Position numbers and translations under genes: made by a program. The notes beneath the pieces were generated by a model, which had not been told where the DNA came from, did no database searches, and saw nothing but the letters and a program-made list of their open reading frames with translations. Of a stretch of 64,000 nucleotides of DNA, positions 60,580-64,000 are shown in pieces (within the stretch, counting starts at the first letter, position 1; each line of letters starts with the position of its first letter). The stretch is from Pyrinomonadaceae bacterium (GTDB taxonomy: Bacteria > Acidobacteriota > Blastocatellia > Pyrinomonadales > Pyrinomonadaceae). Location: positions 1 through 64,000 of the forward strand of contig DASUNM010000005.1 of NCBI GenBank assembly GCA_036277115.1. Direction: 5' to 3'.

Positions 60580-61878
60580 TTAGCGTCCAACTCCTGCGTA
60601 TTTGAATCCGAGCGCGCGCAGATCGGCAGGCTCATAAATATTTCGAAGATCGGCGATGTTGGCGGTCCTCATCAGGCCGTGAATACGCTCCATGTCCAGC
60701 GCGCGAAATTGGTTCCATTCGGTGAGAAACACGAGAGCGTCAGCGCCCGTAGCAGCGGCGTACTCATCATTCGCGTACTCAATATCCGGCAGCAGTTTTT
60801 CTGCCTCGTGTTGGGCGACCGGGTCGTACGCTACTACTGTTGCCCCGGCTTCCACCAAAGCGCGGATGATATCAACCGAGGGAGCGTCACGCATGTCGTC
60901 AGTCTCCGGCTTGAAGCTCAGGCCCAGGACAACAATTCGCTTACCCTTCACACCGCCAACCAGCTTTTCGATCTTCGGAAACATGGCTTGCCGCTGTCGC
61001 TCGTTGACTTCTACCACCGTCTCGACGATTCGCGTAGGCGAGTCGTATTCCCTTCCGATTACCGACAACGCACGCGTGTCTTTCGGAAAACAAGAGCCAC
61101 CGAAGCCTGGACCGGGGTGCAAGAACTTGCTGCCAATACGCCGATCCATACCAATAGCGCGGGCCACGTCGTGAACGTCACAACCCACTTTCTCGCACAG
61201 GTTGGCGATTTCATTTATGAACGAAATCTTCGTAGCAAGAAAGGCATTCGCAGCGTACTTAGTTAGCTCAGCGCCTTCGACAGAGGTGATCACGAACGGC
61301 GTTTCGATTAAATAGAGCGGCCGGTAGAGTTCCCGCATCACCTCGGTCGCTTGCGCGTCGCCGCTCCCGATCACTACTCGATCGGGGCGCATAAAGTCGC
61401 TGATCGCGGCGCCTTCTCGCAAGAACTCTGGATTGGAAACGACGCTGAAGGGTACCGGCGCCGGCAGATTTTTCTTAATTAGTTCCGTCAGTCGCTTGCC
61501 AGTCCCCACCGGGACAGTGGATTTCATCACAACCACTTTGTAGCTGCCAATGTTTCGGGCGACGTCGATGGCGGCAGTATTGACGAAGCTGAGATCCGCC
61601 GAGCCATCGGCCTGTGGTGGCGTGCCGACCGCAAGAAAGACAACGGAAGCAGGCTCGACGGCTGAATGAAGGTCTGTGGTGAATCTTAGCCGTCCCGCCT
61701 GAAGATTTTTTTGGATTAGTTGCTCGAGGCCTGGTTCGTAGATGGGGGCTTCGCCGCGATTTAGCCGGGCGACTTTGTCGGCATCTATGTCAACGCACGC
61801 GACGTCAACGCCAAATTCTGCGAAACACGCTCCGGTTACAAGCCCTACGTAACCAGAGCCAATTACAGCGATGTGCAT
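60580..61878 (-). CDS. ugd: UDP-glucose 6-dehydrogenase
   Basis: Oxidises UDP-glucose to UDP-glucuronate with two NAD. The N-terminal Rossmann motif is MHIAVIGSGYVGLVTGACFA; the catalytic cysteine lies in GPGFGGSCFPKDTRAL near residue 260, and SFKPETDDMRDAP is present near residue 325. Length 432 is normal. It forms an operon with the downstream epimerase, together supplying nucleotide sugars for envelope glycans. A hairpin with T-rich flank separates it from the FecR-like gene upstream. Confidence 0.95.
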   Translation of the reverse strand: MHIAVIGSGYVGLVTGACFAEFGVDVACVDIDADKVARLNRGEAPIYEPGLEQLIQKNLQAGRLRFTTDLHSAVEPASVVFLAVGTPPQADGSADLSFVNTAAIDVARNIGSYKVVVMKSTVPVGTGKRLTELIKKNLPAPVPFSVVSNPEFLREGAAISDFMRPDRVVIGSGDAQATEVMRELYRPLYLIETPFVITSVEGAELTKYAANAFLATKISFINEIANLCEKVGCDVHDVARAIGMDRRIGSKFLHPGPGFGGSCFPKDTRALSVIGREYDSPTRIVETVVEVNERQRQAMFPKIEKLVGGVKGKRIVVLGLSFKPETDDMRDAPSVDIIRALVEAGATVVAYDPVAQHEAEKLLPDIEYANDEYAAATGADALVFLTEWNQFRALDMERIHGLMRTANIADLRNIYEPADLRALGFKYAGVGR

Positions 61879-61904
61879 TCGGAAATATGTCTGATCAAAA
61901 GATA

Positions 61905-61933
61905 CGGGTCACGCGCATTTAGCGCGTGACCCG
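61905..61933 (-). terminator. Intrinsic terminator of the FecR-like gene
   Basis: A perfect 12-base stem (CGGGTCACGCGC / GCGCGTGACCCG) with a 5-base loop. Read on the minus strand it is followed by TATCTTTTGAT. It lies 60 bases past the stop of the FecR-like gene. Confidence 0.75.
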
Positions 61934-61992
61934 CAAGTTACACTCAAGTGCCGCGCACTCGGGCACGCCACCAGCAGGATTGTTCGCGTCCT

Positions 61993-62706
61993 CTATCTCG
62001 TCGGACTGATTACGGTAACGTCTCCGCCAAAGTTCAGATCATTGTTCTCTGAACTTCCGGCCAGAATCGCCGCCGCAATCGCACCACCAGCAGCCAGTAA
62101 CAAGGCTGCCAAGGCGCCGCCACCAATGCCAGGCATGCCGGGCCGTGCTAGACGGGTGCAGCGTGTGCCGGGCTGAGGTGTTCCCGCAGTTTCAGTCGTT
62201 CCAGCAGCGACAGCTGTCGTCTTGCCAGCGGCTCGCAGTTCAACCAAGCCTGCCTGAGCAGCGACTCTCATGTCGCCACATTCGACATCGACCATAAAGC
62301 TTGACGCTTGGCTCGCATCGGCAACAGCCGCGCCGTCTTTGGTCGTGATGATGGCGGACGTACCTGCCAACGTCGAAGCCTGCAGACGACCGGCGTCGAG
62401 ATTTCCTGAAATGCTGGCGTCGGTAAAGCTGAGTTTAACGCTCGTGTTCGGCAACAACTCTACGCGACCAAGTTTGCCGAGGCTCACAACCGCGCTGCTG
62501 TTAGCCGCAGTTGTAATGACGCTGTCGGAAAATACTGTCGCACCCGAAATCGCCGCTTGACCGTTAACGGTGACTTGGCCGGAAACCGAAAGTTCTCCGG
62601 AGTTCTTCTGGCCGGGTTTCGCCAACGCTACCATCGAGTAGACGCTGAGGACGGCTACTGTGACCGCAAATGCAATCGACTTGCGGCTCCAATTTCTGCT
62701 AATCAT
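61993..62706 (-). CDS. Exported FecR-like protein
   Basis: A signal peptide (WSRKSIAFAVTVAVLSVYSM) is followed by a beta-rich domain with the FecR-type order: VSGQVTVNGQAAISGATVF, ANSSAVVSLGKLGRVELLPN and later VECGDMRVAAQAGLVELRA. A hydrophobic Gly/Ala segment (ALLLAAGGAIAAAILA) lies near the C-terminus, so it may be membrane-anchored there. The ATG at 62706 is six bases after GGAGG; an ATG three bases upstream (62709) is also possible. Function is unknown; FecR domains often sense or scaffold in the periplasm. Confidence 0.65.
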   Translation of the reverse strand: MISRNWSRKSIAFAVTVAVLSVYSMVALAKPGQKNSGELSVSGQVTVNGQAAISGATVFSDSVITTAANSSAVVSLGKLGRVELLPNTSVKLSFTDASISGNLDAGRLQASTLAGTSAIITTKDGAAVADASQASSFMVDVECGDMRVAAQAGLVELRAAGKTTAVAAGTTETAGTPQPGTRCTRLARPGMPGIGGGALAALLLAAGGAIAAAILAGSSENNDLNFGGDVTVISPTR

Positions 62707-63045
62707 CATTTCCTCCCGTACAAGTGACAAGATACCTTAGAAAACGCGCTGCTGACTCTTTCACATTTCGAGTCGCTATCGCTTGAGTTCTGTTGAAGAA
62801 AGCTTTTTCGTGGTGTAGTGAAACCACTGAATCAGTGGCTTTTGTACACGAAATCCAGCCCCCCTGTCAACAGGCAATTGATTGAAAACTCTAAAACTTA
62901 GCCCAGAATTACTAGGTTCGGCGCACGATATCACGGCCTATAGGTGCTGTAAAGGGGTTTTTGGCCTGGCGGTGTCAAGATTGTGTGTCCTCGTCCCTCC
63001 GGTCAACGGCGAGGCCAAAAATCAGAAAATCGGAGGTCAGACGGG
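62707..63045. other. 339-base gap, hairpin only
   Basis: No gene supported. A small stem CCACTGAATCAGTGG (62824-62838) lies in the middle and could weakly end the leftward transcript of the upstream gene. A TTTTCGTGGTGTAGTG region upstream of the FecR-like gene could hold its promoter, but I cannot assign it. Confidence 0.4.
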
Positions 63046-63612
63046 TCAGCGCGGACTACTCCGACGGGGACGCGTCGCGCTGTCGCCGACGCGTTGGCCC
63101 TTGGCGGCTGAAGAGTCCGGGGTTGTCGAACTCATCGGCCCGTCGACGCCGTTCCCGGATTCTATTAACGCGGCCTGCTCGTAAGGGTCAAGGCGCGCGA
63201 AGACATAAAAGACCTCTCCTGAAGTCACCGGGCCCAGGTAACGAAACGTATTCTTTACAATTTGACTGACGCGGAGGGTTCGGGGGCTTGGAGGCTCCTC
63301 AAACAGAATTCGCATCTCATCCGCCGCGACTGCTTCGAGCTCCGGCACATAGTCGTTGTCGGACTTCGTCACTAAACGGATGGCCATCTGCCGCAACGCG
63401 CGAATCCGATTCGAATTACGCCGGTAATAGTCTCCGGAAATCTCGTGCCGACTCGCCCGGTCATCAACGACTTCCTGTTCATTACGCAGGTAGCCAAGGT
63501 ACGCTTGCATGACGGGCCCGAACTGGGACTGCTCCGCGCGTTGTGCGTGCACAACTCCACCCGCCATTGCCAGCGCGAGAACCAACAACACGATTCGCTT
63601 TAAGTTACCCAT
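63046..63612 (-). CDS. Exported hypothetical protein, 188 aa
   Basis: Signal peptide (LKRIVLLVLALAMAGGVVHA) followed by a helical charged domain (QAYLGYLRNEQEVVDDRASR, RRNSNRIRALRQMAIRLV) and a disordered tail rich in Ser, Thr, Pro and Arg. No known family. The start ATG at 63612 has no obvious Shine-Dalgarno, but the signal peptide supports it. It lies between the FecR-like gene and divergent coaBC. Confidence 0.6.
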   Translation of the reverse strand: MGNLKRIVLLVLALAMAGGVVHAQRAEQSQFGPVMQAYLGYLRNEQEVVDDRASRHEISGDYYRRNSNRIRALRQMAIRLVTKSDNDYVPELEAVAADEMRILFEEPPSPRTLRVSQIVKNTFRYLGPVTSGEVFYVFARLDPYEQAALIESGNGVDGPMSSTTPDSSAAKGQRVGDSATRPRRSSPR

Positions 63613-63774
63613 TGAAGTCCACCTCTACTGATCGAGCCTGCTGACTGACGCGTATGCGTTACTTTAGCTCAGGGAACTTTGGTAAGCCAGTTTCGATTGT
63701 GCGGCGATTATACGCCCGCTCAAAATCCAGCAATATTGCACCCATAATTTGGCGGTGTTACATTTCGATTTCAC

Positions 63775-64000
63775 ATGGATAGCGATCCGATTGACGGCAA
63801 GTACCGCGTGGCGCTCGGCGTAACTGGCGGAATAGCCGCTTACAAGGCGATTGAGGTCCTCCGGGGCCTTCAACGCGCCGGTTGCGAGGTACGGGTGGCC
63901 ATGACCAGGCACGCTTGCGAGTTCATTCAGCCTCTCACCTTTCGTTCGCTTTCCGGTGCTTACGTCCTGGTTGACGACTATGCGCCGGATAATCCGGATC
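63775..64000 (+). CDS. coaBC: CoaBC flavoprotein, N-terminal part (cut by window edge)
   Basis: The visible 75 codons start at ATG 63775 and read YRVALGVTGGIAAYKAIEVL, then RVAMTRHACEFIQPLTF, the phosphopantothenoylcysteine decarboxylase (CoaC) flavin domain of the bifunctional Dfp/CoaBC protein. The C-terminal synthetase domain would lie beyond the window. CoaBC makes 4'-phosphopantetheine from 4'-phosphopantothenate and cysteine, the step after CoaX (6928-7731). The frame is open to the edge. Confidence 0.93.
   Translation, partial: MDSDPIDGKYRVALGVTGGIAAYKAIEVLRGLQRAGCEVRVAMTRHACEFIQPLTFRSLSGAYVLVDDYAPDNPD

Overview
The window looks like a chromosomal piece of a soil-type Acidobacteriota, probably Blastocatellia/Pyrinomonadaceae. 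This is an inference from gene content: paired DUF1501/DUF1800 secreted proteins, secreted M28 peptidases, PQQ-like propellers, carboxypeptidase-regulatory-domain/TPR proteins, a type IV pilus pilB-pilT-pilC set, and many phrase-like short intergenic repeats. The host DNA is moderately GC-rich and densely coding. No rRNA, tRNA or CRISPR array was seen.

Region 1 (1-34.9 kb) is host core. It holds glycerate kinase, a cysteine-dioxygenase-like protein, ComEC, an rRNA uracil methyltransferase, CoaX, small membrane proteins, a PQQ-like propeller, a UGT-type glycosyltransferase, BirA, two M28 peptidases, a cyclase-family lipoprotein, DUF1501/DUF1800, a sigma/anti-sigma pair, queE-queC, a secreted TPR protein, and then an SOS mutagenesis block (dnaE2, imuB, imuA, a UdgX-type uracil-DNA glycosylase, lexA). 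A triple direct repeat of CGAAYAT with a 10-bp period lies upstream of both lexA and imuB and is probably the local LexA operator. dnaE2 and imuB carry several in-frame insertions of the same repeat phrases and palindromes that fill the intergenic spaces.

Region 2 (35.1-40.2 kb) is a type IV pilus operon: pilB, an Arg-rich exported protein, pilT and pilC.

Region 3 (40205-59613) is a 19.4-kb element whose two ends are inverted repeats built like Tn7 ends. They have TGATCGC termini, then AATAAAG-type boxes: three abutting boxes with a 20-bp period at one end, three spread boxes at the other. It was apparently inserted between the convergent 3' ends of pilC and a sugar-nucleotide epimerase gene. 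I find no transposase gene inside, so it looks like a cargo-only or decayed Tn7-like element. The cargo is a HEPN-motif protein, a coiled-coil/zinc-ribbon membrane protein, an OmpA-like lipoprotein, small membrane ORFs (one perhaps interrupted by a TAG), a membrane protein with five 25-residue DWLG repeats, four tandem secreted TPR paralogs with 5, 8, 8 and 11 full 50-residue repeats, two deletion relics of further paralogs, and a membrane-anchored transthyretin-fold protein. From 44.2 to 58.8 kb everything reads leftward.

Region 4 (59.6-64.0 kb) returns to host genes: nucleotide-sugar epimerase and UDP-glucose dehydrogenase, a FecR-like exported protein, an exported hypothetical protein, and the start of coaBC at the window edge.
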